This document shows, piece after piece, positions 8,219-15,266 of a DNA stretch of 64,000 bases (its first letter is position 1; each line of letters starts with the position of its first letter). Position numbers and translations under genes: made by a program. This DNA is from an uncultured Adlercreutzia sp. (GTDB lineage: Bacteria > Actinomycetota > Coriobacteriia > Coriobacteriales > Eggerthellaceae), in contig NZ_CAUASN010000002.1 in NCBI RefSeq assembly GCF_958431955.1, positions 83,959 to 147,958 on the forward strand. The letters are read 5' to 3'. Under the pieces are notes generated by a model. The model searched no databases. It was not told where the DNA came from and saw only the letters and a list, made by a program, of their open reading frames with translations.

Positions 8219-8770
8219 ATGACAGTGCTGGCAAGGAAGCGCAGCCTCTCGCGCATGGAGTTCTTCATCAAGGCGCAGGCCATCTACGCGGAAACCGCGC
8301 GGCTTGCCCACAAGGAGAGCGTGGTGCCGAAGTCGTACCGCTTCACCTTCGGCGTTCCCATGTGCAACGCAGCCCTCTCGATGGTCGAGAACATCGAGCG
8401 GTCGGATGCGTTCTACCCCAATACGTCCTGGGGCGTGATCGAGCGCAAGAAGCACCTCGCCCTTGCCATGGGAGACGCCAACGCGCTCTATGACATCATC
8501 GCTTGCCTGATCGAGGTGCGCCAAGGGCCGGCGAAGCCTGCGGAAACGGAAGACGGCGAGCAGAAGCCGCGCAAAGGCGCAGGCGTGAACATCAACGAGC
8601 TCAACCGCCTGCTGGAACTCCTTGACGAGGAGATCGACCTTCTGCAAGGCGCGAAGAACGGCGTGAAGCTGATCGGAAAGGAAGACGCTGAGGGCAAGTT
8701 GGCCGCTGCCGAGGCGGAAGCGCAGCGCCTACGGGACCTCGTGGCCATGCAGAGCGGGGTGCGGCTATAA
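8219..8770 (+). CDS. avd: Avd-like DGR accessory protein (four-helix bundle)
   Basis: 183 aa, ATG 8219 with GGAGG 7 nt upstream (preferred to TTG 8189). Residues about 8-100 are helical with many basic residues (LSRMEFFIKAQAIYAETARL, SYRFTFGVPMCNAALSMVEN, VIERKKHLALAMGDANALYD). This fits the accessory variability determinant, a four-helix-bundle protein that forms a pentameric barrel binding the reverse transcriptase and template RNA. The C-terminal 80 residues are a charged, coiled-coil-like extension (INELNRLLELLDEEIDLL; EGKLAAAEAEAQRLRDLV) that is longer than in the Bordetella phage protein. It ends 27 nt before the template repeat. Confidence 0.8.
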   Translation: MTVLARKRSLSRMEFFIKAQAIYAETARLAHKESVVPKSYRFTFGVPMCNAALSMVENIERSDAFYPNTSWGVIERKKHLALAMGDANALYDIIACLIEVRQGPAKPAETEDGEQKPRKGAGVNINELNRLLELLDEEIDLLQGAKNGVKLIGKEDAEGKLAAAEAEAQRLRDLVAMQSGVRL

Positions 8771-8797
8771 TGGCCGCAGGTTGCGCGTCGCAAGTTC

Positions 8798-8922
8798 GTC
8801 TAACGTGTGGCTGCGCTGCGTGTCGGGCCTCAACTCGACCAACGCGTGCTACGCCAACGCCAACGGCAATGCCAACAACAATACGTGCTCGAATGGCACG
8901 ATCGGTGTGGCGCCCTGATTCA
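8798..8922 (+). repeat. DGR template repeat (TR)
   Basis: Non-coding template matching the 3' end of the target gene. Read in the target frame it is dominated by AAC/AAT asparagine codons, the design that lets adenine mutagenesis reach many residues without stop codons. Of 25 adenines in the 120-nt core, 10 differ in VR; none of the 95 other bases differ. The template has an in-frame stop right after the conserved GVAP codons, so it is not expressed as protein. It is flanked by avd and the reverse transcriptase gene. Confidence 0.97.
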
Positions 8923-9128
8923 CTTACGGCCCGTCCTAGTAGCTTTGCGAACGCTGTGCCAAAGAGGAAGGGATGCGCAACCTTCGGGGTCACCCCCGTC
9001 AATAAGCGCCTCGCGGAGGGCGGCGGACGCTGCTTGCATGGCGGTGCGTTGGACGTTCCGCGCCGTTTCATGCCGACCCTTCAAGCGGCTGGCAGAACGC
9101 TCCATTGGGAGCCGTGCGAGGCGCACTC
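8923..9128 (+). ncRNA. DGR spacer region of TR RNA between TR and RT
   Basis: About 206 nt between the template and the reverse transcriptase start, with no convincing gene. In the Bordetella phage DGR, the RNA segment just 3' of TR is part of the template RNA, folds, and primes or recruits the RT-Avd complex. The same role is inferred here. The extent of the transcript is unknown. Together with the TR it makes up the 358-nt gene-free interval 8771-9128. Confidence 0.5.
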
Positions 9129-10265
9129 ATGAACTCCGAGGAAAGACGTGCGGCAAGGCGCAAGAGGCGCGAGGAGAAACGCGCGGCGAAGCGAGCCGAG
9201 CGCGTGAGGAACTGCACCCTTGAGCGCATAGCCGACCCCAACGCCCTCTACATCGCCGCCAAGCAGTGCGGCCGCAACGTGAAGTGGAAGGCGAGCATAC
9301 AGACCTACCTCGTGCACATCCTGCGGAACATCACCAAGGCGCGCGCCGACATCCTCAACGGCGTGGACTTCTGCCGGCCGACCAACGACTTCGTTATATA
9401 CGAGCAGGGCGTGCGCCGCGAAATCTCCGCCGTGAAGATATACGAGCGGGTGATAAAGAAATCATATTGCCAAAACGCACTGGTGCCCGCCGTGGTGCCC
9501 ACCCTCATCGCGAACAACTACGCCAACGTGAAGGGGCGCGGCACCCTCTACGCCATCCAACACGTGAAGCACCACATGGCCAGGCACTTCCGAAAGCACG
9601 GAACCGACGGCTACATCCTGCTCGTGGACATCTCCAAATACTTCGCGAGCATCGACCACGAGCATGCCAAGGAGATACTTGAGCAGTTCGATGACCCGCG
9701 CCTCAAGGCGCTGGGCACCCATTTCGTAGACCGGCAGGGGGAAGTTGGCCTCGGCCTCGGAGACGAGCCGAACCAGATACATGCGGTGGCCTATCTCAGC
9801 CCGATCGACCACTTCGTCACCGAGTGCTGCGGCGTTGAGGCCTATGGCCGCTACATGGATGACCTCTACGCCATCCACACGAGCAAGGAGCACCTGCAGA
9901 CGGTGCTGGGCTGCATCGAGGCGCTGTGCGCCGCCAGGGGCATGAGGCTGAACACCAAGAAGACGCACATCGTGAAGCTGTCCCGTGGCTTCACCTTCCT
10001 CAAGAAGCGGTTCTTCTACTCCGAGACCGGCAAGGTGGTCGTGAAGCCATGCCGCTCCTCCATCACGAAGATGCGTCGGAAGTTGAAGGCCATGGCCAAG
10101 CTGGTAGGGCGCGGGGCAATGACGGAGGAGCAGGCCTACGCCGCCTATCAATCGTGGCGCGGCAGCATGAAGCACATAGACGCGCAGAAGACCGTGGAGA
10201 GCATGGACGCGCTCTACCGCGAATTGTTCCACCCGGTAAACACTTTCCGGGGGGGGTCTCACTGA
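9129..10265 (+). CDS. DGR reverse transcriptase
   Basis: 378 aa from ATG 9129; the TTG at 9105 would add 8 residues. A very basic N-terminus (RRAARRKRREEKRAAKRAER) precedes the RT fold. Catalytic signs are 'YILLVDISKYFASIDH' (motif A, first Asp), 'GLGLGDEPNQ' (the motif-4 region usually SQ), and 'GRYMDDLYAI' (YMDD, motif C), about residues 165, 205 and 245. 'RLNTKKTHIV' and 'FTFLKKRFFY' match motifs D and E. It makes a cDNA from the TR RNA with errors at adenines, which replaces VR. No maturase or retron msr-msd features were seen. The adjacent TR/VR pair fixes the class. Confidence 0.95.
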   Translation: MNSEERRAARRKRREEKRAAKRAERVRNCTLERIADPNALYIAAKQCGRNVKWKASIQTYLVHILRNITKARADILNGVDFCRPTNDFVIYEQGVRREISAVKIYERVIKKSYCQNALVPAVVPTLIANNYANVKGRGTLYAIQHVKHHMARHFRKHGTDGYILLVDISKYFASIDHEHAKEILEQFDDPRLKALGTHFVDRQGEVGLGLGDEPNQIHAVAYLSPIDHFVTECCGVEAYGRYMDDLYAIHTSKEHLQTVLGCIEALCAARGMRLNTKKTHIVKLSRGFTFLKKRFFYSETGKVVVKPCRSSITKMRRKLKAMAKLVGRGAMTEEQAYAAYQSWRGSMKHIDAQKTVESMDALYRELFHPVNTFRGGSH

Positions 10266-10352
10266 AATCGAAGTGAGAGAACTGCCCCTGGCGGCGTAAA
10301 GCGACACCCTCAATAAAGTGGGTCCATCCGAAGAACAGAAAGGAGGACCCAC

Positions 10353-10652
10353 GTGAAGCGCCAGGAAATCGAGGGCGAGATCAACGCCAACAAGAACATC
10401 CTCGACCAGACCGACTACCAGATTCTGCGGGCTATCGAGGACATCTTCGCGGCGGAGGGCATTGCTGAACTACTCAGCGCCTTGGCCAACGCCGGCCAGG
10501 AGATCGTCCACACCATCAAGCTGCGGAAAGACTGCCGCAAGCGCATCAACGAACTGGAAGCCATGACGGCCGAGGACGATGAGCCTGTGGTGACCGTCAC
10601 CGAGGAGCCTGCGGACGAGGCACCGGCAACCCCCGAACAGAAAGAGGAATAG
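10353..10652 (+). CDS. Small phage protein of unknown function
   Basis: 99 aa, GTG start at 10353 with AGGAGG upstream. Helical N-terminal two thirds (EIEGEINANKNILDQTDYQI, HTIKLRKDCRKRINELEAM) and an acidic Glu/Pro-rich tail. Not recognised. It lies between the DGR and the holin, where many Gram-positive phages carry a small accessory tail or lysis-timing protein. No function is proposed. Confidence 0.7.
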   Translation: MKRQEIEGEINANKNILDQTDYQILRAIEDIFAAEGIAELLSALANAGQEIVHTIKLRKDCRKRINELEAMTAEDDEPVVTVTEEPADEAPATPEQKEE

Positions 10653-10653
10653 C

Positions 10654-11091
10654 ATGGAAGAGCTAGCCATCCAATGGCAGCCTATCGTCGTGGCCTCTGT
10701 GATGATGATTCTCGATATTGTCACAGGCTTCGCGGGGGCTGCAAAGAACCAGACCGTCGAATCGGGCAAGATGCGCGAGGGGCTTTGGCACAAGGCCGGC
10801 TTCTTCGGGCTGATCGCCCTGGCGTTCATCTACGAGGTGGCCGCCGTATGGATGAACTTCGAGGCAGATGCCGTCGGGCTTGGCGTGACCATCCCCGAAC
10901 TCCCCGCCGTTTCGGGCGCGTGCATCTTCATCGTGGCCACAGAGATCGTAAGCGTGTGCGAGAACCTGTGCACGCTCAACCCGCATATTGCCGCCCTGCC
11001 GGTCATCAAATCGCTCAAACCGCACGACCCGGCAGCGCCCGACCTCACCGTGGAAGTGGAGGAAGACCATGCCACGGGAGCAGAGGGTTAA
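10654..11091 (+). CDS. Phage holin
   Basis: 145 aa. The N-terminal 'PIVVASVMMILDIVTGFAGAAKN' followed by a short charged loop (SGKMREGLWHKAGFFGLIAL) and further membrane segments (IALAFIYEVAAVWM, SGACIFIVATEIVSVCEN) is the pattern of the toxin-secretion/phage-lysis holin family: an 'LDIVTG' helix and a 'GL.KK' type loop. The C-terminus is acidic and soluble. It sits two nucleotides after the previous stop and upstream of the endolysin, forming a lysis cassette. Confidence 0.88.
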   Translation: MEELAIQWQPIVVASVMMILDIVTGFAGAAKNQTVESGKMREGLWHKAGFFGLIALAFIYEVAAVWMNFEADAVGLGVTIPELPAVSGACIFIVATEIVSVCENLCTLNPHIAALPVIKSLKPHDPAAPDLTVEVEEDHATGAEG

Positions 11092-11344
11092 GCGCGCCCT
11101 GTTCTACTCAATCGCGGCGCTCATGCTCACCGTGGGCATCGGCGCCGCCTTGGTTCTCACGTCGCAATGGCATCCGAAGCCTCCGACCCCCGACGTGACG
11201 GCGCTGGCCAACCAAGTGCGAGACCGCGACCTCCTTACCCCACAGGAGAAGGAGTGGGCGCGCGAATCAGGGGTCGGAAGCTACTGGTTCGACGGCATGT
11301 ACTACGTGGACTGGGGGCTGCCGTCGATCTACTGGAACGAATAG
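11069..11344 (+). CDS. Small membrane protein of the lysis cassette
   Basis: 91 aa from ATG 11069, overlapping the holin gene by 23 nt. A single membrane helix (ALFYSIAALMLTVGIGAALV) near the N-terminus is preceded by basic residues (PREQRVKR), and the rest is a soluble tail (TPDVTALANQVRDRDLLT ... GLPSIYWNE). Size, topology and position between holin and endolysin fit a spanin-like, antiholin or pinholin partner, but nothing diagnostic is visible. Coupled translation with the holin gene is likely. Confidence 0.65.
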   Translation: MPREQRVKRALFYSIAALMLTVGIGAALVLTSQWHPKPPTPDVTALANQVRDRDLLTPQEKEWARESGVGSYWFDGMYYVDWGLPSIYWNE

Positions 11345-11353
11345 GAGGCCGAT

Positions 11354-12208
11354 ATGGCAAAGCTGTACATCATCTGCGGCCACGGCGCTGGCGACCCAGG
11401 CGCATGCGCCGGCGGGCAGACCGAGGAGGAGCGCGTCCGCTACCTCGCGAAAATCATTAAGGAGCGCGGCGGCTCCGACGTAGAGGTACTGGACACCTCC
11501 CGCAACTGGTACGCCGACGGCGGCATCAACAGCCTGACCCTTCCGAGCGGCGCCATGCTGCTGGAACTTCACCGCGATTCGGCGGCGGAGAGCGCGCGAG
11601 GCGCGCACGTCATCATCTACGGCGGGTTCGATGCCGATGACTTCGACAAGGCGCTGGCCTCGAAGCTGGCCGCCATCCTGCCGGGGCGCTCGCAGACCAT
11701 CGTGAAGCGCACCGACTTGGCCAACCCGAAGCGCGCCGCCAATCGCGGAATCAACTACCGCCTCGCGGAGGTCGGCTTTATCTCCAACGCCGAGGACCGC
11801 GCGATCTTCGATTCCCGAACCACCGAGATCGCCGATGCCATCTTGGAGGCCGCAGGCATCGGCATCTTGGCCACCAATCCGCAGCCCTCTCAGACCGCGC
11901 AGAAGCCTGCGGCTCAGCCTGCCGCCCCATCTGCATCAACCTCGGCCGAGAAGACCGGAACGGGATTCGGCGGCAAGTACCGCTGCCAGGTCAACTCTCT
12001 GAACGTGCGCGATGCTCCGAGCCTCAGCGGCAACGTTGTGGCCAGCTACTCCAAGGGCCAGACCGTGGTGCTGGATGACTGGTACAAAATCGCCGATGGG
12101 TGGGTGTGGGGACGCTACACCGGCGCATCGTCCGGCAAGAAGCGGTACGTGGCGGTCGGCAAGCCTACAGGCGGCCCCGCTGCGGATGACTACCTGCTCA
12201 AGGTCTAG
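11354..12208 (+). CDS. Endolysin: N-acetylmuramoyl-L-alanine amidase with C-terminal SH3 domain
   Basis: 284 aa, ATG 11354 after AGGAGG. Residues 1 to about 165 form an Amidase_3 zinc hydrolase: 'ICGHGAGDPGA' gives the first zinc His, then 'MLLELHRDSA' and 'YRLAEVGFISNAED' give the later metal and catalytic His/Glu. A Pro/Ala/Ser linker follows (residues 175-205), then an SH3-type wall-binding domain (QVNSLNVRDAPSLSGNVVAS ... WVWGRYTG). It cleaves the peptidoglycan stem peptide at the end of the lytic cycle. It is the last gene of the late operon, followed by a terminator. Confidence 0.93.
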   Translation: MAKLYIICGHGAGDPGACAGGQTEEERVRYLAKIIKERGGSDVEVLDTSRNWYADGGINSLTLPSGAMLLELHRDSAAESARGAHVIIYGGFDADDFDKALASKLAAILPGRSQTIVKRTDLANPKRAANRGINYRLAEVGFISNAEDRAIFDSRTTEIADAILEAAGIGILATNPQPSQTAQKPAAQPAAPSASTSAEKTGTGFGGKYRCQVNSLNVRDAPSLSGNVVASYSKGQTVVLDDWYKIADGWVWGRYTGASSGKKRYVAVGKPTGGPAADDYLLKV

Positions 12209-12232
12209 GCTGCACCAGACACCAGAAAAAGG

Positions 12233-12257
12233 AAGACCCCCTGCATCAGGGGGTCTT
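12233..12257 (+). terminator. Terminator of the phage late operon
   Basis: 10-bp stem AAGACCCCCT (12233-12242) with AGGGGGTCTT (12248-12257), 5-nt loop, followed by CTTGTATTTT. It lies 25 nt after the endolysin stop codon. Confidence 0.88.
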
Positions 12258-12300
12258 CTTGTATTTTGCGACTATGACGAGCGTGCGCCATGCCACGTAA

Positions 12301-12324
12301 TAGCCGAGCCATGGTGTTCGGCTA
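12301..12324. other. Inverted repeat between endolysin and tRNA-Ala
   Basis: TAGCCGA (12301-12307) and TCGGCTA (12318-12324) form a 7-bp dyad with a 10-nt spacer. It lies 10 nt beyond the tRNA 3' end. It may be the tRNA terminator on the minus strand or an integrase arm or core site near the prophage end. The sequence alone does not decide between these. Confidence 0.4.
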
Positions 12325-12333
12325 ATGTTCCTA

Positions 12334-12409
12334 TGGTGGAGCCTAGGGGGATCGAACCCCTGACCTCATGGCTGCCAGCCATGCGCTCTCCCAGCTGAGC
12401 TAAGGCCCC
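12334..12409 (-). tRNA. tRNA-Ala (anticodon GGC)
   Basis: The minus strand folds as a full cloverleaf of 76 nt including an encoded CCA. The acceptor stem is GGGGCCT/AGGCTCC with the G3-U70 wobble pair that marks tRNA-Ala. Other parts are D stem GCTC/GAGC, anticodon stem CATGG/CCATG with loop CTGGCAG (anticodon GGC), and T arm AGGGG-TTCGATC-CCCCT. Its 3' end faces the prophage, so the phage probably integrated here and restored the gene end. Confidence 0.97.
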
Positions 12410-12426
12410 GAAAAAGTGCGAGGACT

Positions 12427-12454
12427 ATATTAACACAACGGCTCGGCGACGCAA
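12427..12454 (-). promoter_or_regulatory. Promoter of tRNA-Ala
   Basis: Minus strand: -35 TTGCGT (12454-12449), 16-nt spacer, -10 TAATAT (12432-12427), about 18 nt upstream of the tRNA 5' end. Good match to a housekeeping sigma promoter. Confidence 0.6.
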
Positions 12455-12481
12455 GAACTTTTTTGAAAAAATTTCCCGTGC

Positions 12482-13345
12482 CTATTCCGCGGCCTCCTCG
12501 GACGCCGCAGCGACCTTCTCCACCTCGTCGATGATGCCGTCCAGGGCGCCTTCCACGTTGTAGGCCTCCACGCGGCCCTCGTCCACCAGGCGGGCGAAGG
12601 AGGGATCCATCGGCAGGGTGGCCACCGCGGGGATGCCGTACTTCTCGGCCACGGCCGCGCCCTGGGGCTCGCCGAAGATGTGGTGCTCCTTGCCGCAGTC
12701 GTCGCACTTGAAGTAGGCCATGTTCTCCACGAGGCCCACCACCGGCACCTCGAGCGACTTCGCCAGGTTCACGGCCTTGCCCACGATCATGGCCACCAGC
12801 TCCTGGGGAGCCGACACGGTGACGATGCCGTCCACGGGCAGCGACTGGAACACGGTGAGGAACACGTCGGAGGTTCCCGGAGGCATGTCGACGAACATGT
12901 AGTCCACATCGCCCCAGTTCACCTCCTGCCAGAACTGCTTGATGGCGCCGGTGACCACCGGGCCGCGCCACGCCACGGGCATGTCGCCCTCGGGCAGCAT
13001 GAGGTTCACAGACATGACCTCGATGCCGCTGGCGGACTTCGCCGGGTTGATGCCGTCGGCGTCGGCGGTCAGGCGGGCATCCACGCCGAAGGACTTCGGA
13101 ATGGAAGGGCCGGTGATGTCGGCGTCCAGGATGGCCACCTTATGACCGCGCTTGTTCATCTCGGAGGCGAGCAGGCTCGTGACGAGGGACTTGCCCACGC
13201 CGCCCTTGCCCGACACGACGCCGATGACGTGCTTCACGTTGGAGCGCTTGTTGGGCGCCAGGGTGGAGGGGCCGGCCTCGGCGGTGCGGTCGCCGCAGCC
13301 GGACACACCGCAGCTGGAGCACTCGTGGGTGCATTCTTCTGCCAT
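12482..13345 (-). CDS. Mrp/NBP35-family P-loop ATPase (Fe-S cluster carrier)
   Basis: 287 aa, ATG at 13345 after AAGGAA. An N-terminal Cys-rich segment (CTHECSSCGVSGC, residues 4-16) precedes the deviant Walker A 'GVVSGKGGVGKSLVTSLLA' (about residue 43). Then come Walker B-like 'DYMFVDMPPGTSDV' and, near the C-terminal third, the 'FKCDDCGKEHHIFG' CxxC motif. This is the ApbC/Mrp scaffold that carries 4Fe-4S clusters to target proteins, fitting the many Fe-S oxidoreductases nearby. The N-terminal Cys cluster is the NBP35-like variant. Monocistronic by spacing. Confidence 0.9.
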   Translation of the reverse strand: MAEECTHECSSCGVSGCGDRTAEAGPSTLAPNKRSNVKHVIGVVSGKGGVGKSLVTSLLASEMNKRGHKVAILDADITGPSIPKSFGVDARLTADADGINPAKSASGIEVMSVNLMLPEGDMPVAWRGPVVTGAIKQFWQEVNWGDVDYMFVDMPPGTSDVFLTVFQSLPVDGIVTVSAPQELVAMIVGKAVNLAKSLEVPVVGLVENMAYFKCDDCGKEHHIFGEPQGAAVAEKYGIPAVATLPMDPSFARLVDEGRVEAYNVEGALDGIIDEVEKVAAASEEAAE

Positions 13346-13479
13346 GGTTCCTTCTTTCTCTTCTCGTTCGGCCGCACATGCGGCCTCGGTAGTTCGCTGG
13401 GCATCATAGCACAAAGGCCGCCGGAGGCGACCTTTGCAGACGGACGTATTTCCAGGGAAAATGGGCGTGGCAGAAAACC

Positions 13480-13797
13480 CTAGAAGTCCTCGGGCATGTC
13501 CTTGCCGTCGCCGGATGCGTAGAACGTGGCCTCGTCCGCCATGGCGCGCACCGACTTGCCGTCGTGGAAGGGCAGGTCGAGGAACTCGGCGATGGTGGGC
13601 ACGAGCGGGCTGCAATCGACGTAGTGGCCCTTCTCGTTGAACTGGTTGGTATCCTGGGCGCGCCAGTACTGGTCGTTCACGTCGGTGAGGTAGTACAGCC
13701 CGTCGGCCACCTCCATGTACACCGCGTGATTCGTGTGCAGGTACGTCGGCAACTCTTCGATGGTGATGTCCAGCGCCTCAACGTCCTTCTTACCCAT
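13480..13797 (-). CDS. Conserved-looking small protein of unknown function
   Basis: 105 aa, ATG 13797 with the upstream region containing GGAGC. Soluble, acidic, with several aromatics (YMEVADGLYYLTDVNDQYWR) and a C-terminal 'MADEATFYASGDGKDMPEDF'. No domain is recognised. It could be a small beta-rich accessory protein. It stands alone, divergent from the metallophosphoesterase and about 135 nt downstream of the Mrp gene start. Codon use is like its neighbours. Confidence 0.7.
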   Translation of the reverse strand: MGKKDVEALDITIEELPTYLHTNHAVYMEVADGLYYLTDVNDQYWRAQDTNQFNEKGHYVDCSPLVPTIAEFLDLPFHDGKSVRAMADEATFYASGDGKDMPEDF

Positions 13798-13965
13798 GGA
13801 TGCTCCTGTTCTCGTGGGGGCAATGGCCTTCTTGGGCCGTTACGGCTATGATAGCAGAGCGCGGCGACGGCCCTTGCCGCAGATGCCCGCGCCACCAATT
13901 CGCTATTCCGCGCCCGGCTTGCCCGCCCACGCGACGCCCTGCCGCCCACTGCCAAGGAGGACCTC

Positions 13966-14484
13966 ATGCGCATCGGCATTATCTCGGACACCCACGGATC
14001 CTTAAGCCCCCAGGCCTACGCGGCGCTGGCCGACTGCGACCATATCATCCATGCCGGCGACATCGGCGGCCCGGCCATTCTGCGCGAGCTGGAAACCCTC
14101 GCGCCCGTGACGGCAGTGCTCGGCAACAACGACTTCGCGGAATACGGAAGCGAGGTGGGCCCGTTCGCACGGCCGGTGCTCGACGGCGTGAAGTTCCTCG
14201 TGGGACACAAGCCCGGCGACGTGCGCGTGAACCGCGGAGGCGCCTCGCGGGGCCTGGGGCCGGGAGACCCCATCCCCGACGTCATCGTGCACGGGCACAC
14301 CCATGTGCCTGAGTTGGTGGTCGGCCCCGAGGCGCGGCCCGCGAGCATCTACATGTGTCCGGGCGCGGTGTTCCGCCCGCGCAGCGACTTCGGCCGCACC
14401 ATCGCCAAGATGGTCGTGGAAAACGGCCGCGTGCTGCACACCACCATCGAGAGCCTGGACGGGAAGGTACTGCTGGAGGCGTGA
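13966..14484 (+). CDS. YfcE/MJ0936-type metallophosphoesterase
   Basis: 172 aa, ATG 13966 after AAGGAGG. The compact metallophosphoesterase fold is evident from the metal ligands in order: 'ISDTHG' (residues 5-10), 'HAGDIGG', 'VLGNNDF', and 'IVHGHTH' near residue 107, with a late 'CPGAVFRPR' strand. Family members are small bimetal phosphodiesterases of poorly defined substrate. Divergently oriented to the previous gene, so it has its own promoter. Confidence 0.9.
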   Translation: MRIGIISDTHGSLSPQAYAALADCDHIIHAGDIGGPAILRELETLAPVTAVLGNNDFAEYGSEVGPFARPVLDGVKFLVGHKPGDVRVNRGGASRGLGPGDPIPDVIVHGHTHVPELVVGPEARPASIYMCPGAVFRPRSDFGRTIAKMVVENGRVLHTTIESLDGKVLLEA

Positions 14485-14587
14485 GGAGCCTGGCAAACTC
14501 TTGAGCTGCGGGCACAGCGGCGTAAGCCCAGGAGCGCCGAGACGCGGGCAACAGCGCGAGCCCGAACCCTGGGGCACGGGCAACGAA

Positions 14588-14622
14588 AAAGCGCCCCGGG
14601 GCCGAAGGGCTCGGGGCGCTTT
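14588..14622. terminator. Bidirectional terminator between metallophosphoesterase and dmsB-like gene
   Basis: 11-bp stem AAAGCGCCCCG (14588-14598) with CGGGGCGCTTT (14612-14622). On the minus strand the stem is followed by a T run (TTTTTCG), so it mainly serves the minus-strand dmsAB-like operon. On the + strand it lies 104 nt after the phosphoesterase stop. Confidence 0.8.
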
Positions 14623-14690
14623 GCGGGAGGGCTCGTCGAGGGGCCGGCTAATCCGGTGCCGCCAGCCGGAGGCACTCAGACTCTCGAGCC

Positions 14691-15263
14691 TTAGGCCTTC
14701 TCGGCTGCGGCGGCAACGGCCGCGTCGTCGGGCTCCTCGGTCAGGGCCGCATCCACCGTGATGACGAAGTTCGGCTTGGTGCCCGCCGCCTCGTCGGACA
14801 CGATGTCGGCCGCGTGGGTGCCGGCGAGGGCTTCCATCTCGTCGAGCGCCAAGTTCGCGCCGGGGCACGCCGCCACGCAGGCCGGCATCTCGCCGCGCTG
14901 GCGCCGGTCGTAGCAGCCGTCGCACTTGAAGGTGGTGCTCGTCTCCTCATCGTAGCACGGCGCGCCGTAGGGGCAGGCGCTCACGCAGGTCTGGCAGCCG
15001 ATGCACTTCCCGTGATCCTGCACCACGGTGCCGTCCTCGGCCTTCACGTAGGCGCCCACCGGGCACATCTCCATGCAGGCCGGCTCCTCGCAGTGGTTGC
15101 AGGCCATGGAGATGAAGGAGAACGCCTTCGGCTCGTCCTGGCGGATCGCGGTCACCTCGCGCAGCAGCACGCCGTTACCCAGCTGCTTCTCGCTCTTGCA
15201 GGCAATGGAGCAGGTCTTGCATCCGTAGCAGTTCTTGTTGTTCATCCAGAAACCGATGGCCAT
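14691..15263 (-). CDS. DmsB-like 4Fe-4S electron transfer subunit
   Basis: 190 aa. Four Cys clusters of the DmsB/NrfC type are visible: 'NNKNCYGCKTCSIACKSEK' (residues 8-26), 'CNHCEEPACMEMCPVGA', 'CIGCQTCVSACPYGAP', and 'FKCDGCYDRR ... CVAACPG'. It passes electrons between the molybdenum subunit and the quinone pool or another donor. No Tat signal, as usual for subunits exported by hitch-hiking on the A subunit. It starts 3 nt after the A subunit stop. No anchor subunit gene follows, which is unusual for a complete three-subunit enzyme. Confidence 0.92.
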   Translation of the reverse strand: MAIGFWMNNKNCYGCKTCSIACKSEKQLGNGVLLREVTAIRQDEPKAFSFISMACNHCEEPACMEMCPVGAYVKAEDGTVVQDHGKCIGCQTCVSACPYGAPCYDEETSTTFKCDGCYDRRQRGEMPACVAACPGANLALDEMEALAGTHAADIVSDEAAGTKPNFVITVDAALTEEPDDAAVAAAAEKA

Positions 15264-15266
15264 GGT

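Larger units (their letters stand above)
1..12333. mobile_element. Prophage (right part), tail-DGR-lysis region ending at tRNA-Ala
   Basis: All genes from the left edge to 12,208 run on the + strand in canonical siphovirus late order: tail tube, tail chaperones, tape measure, distal tail, tail endopeptidase, baseplate, receptor-binding protein with DGR, holin, endolysin. Gene packing is tight, with ATGA and TAATG overlaps. The head, packaging and integration genes lie left of the window. The right end is placed just before the tRNA-Ala gene, whose 3' end faces the prophage. This is the usual geometry for integration into a tRNA, but the second attachment site is outside the window, so the exact boundary is inferred. 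Confidence 0.85.

Noticed and set aside
9129..10265. Retron or abortive-infection reverse transcriptase
   Set aside because: The adjacent adenine-mutated TR/VR pair and Avd-like gene define a DGR; no msr-msd structure was seen.
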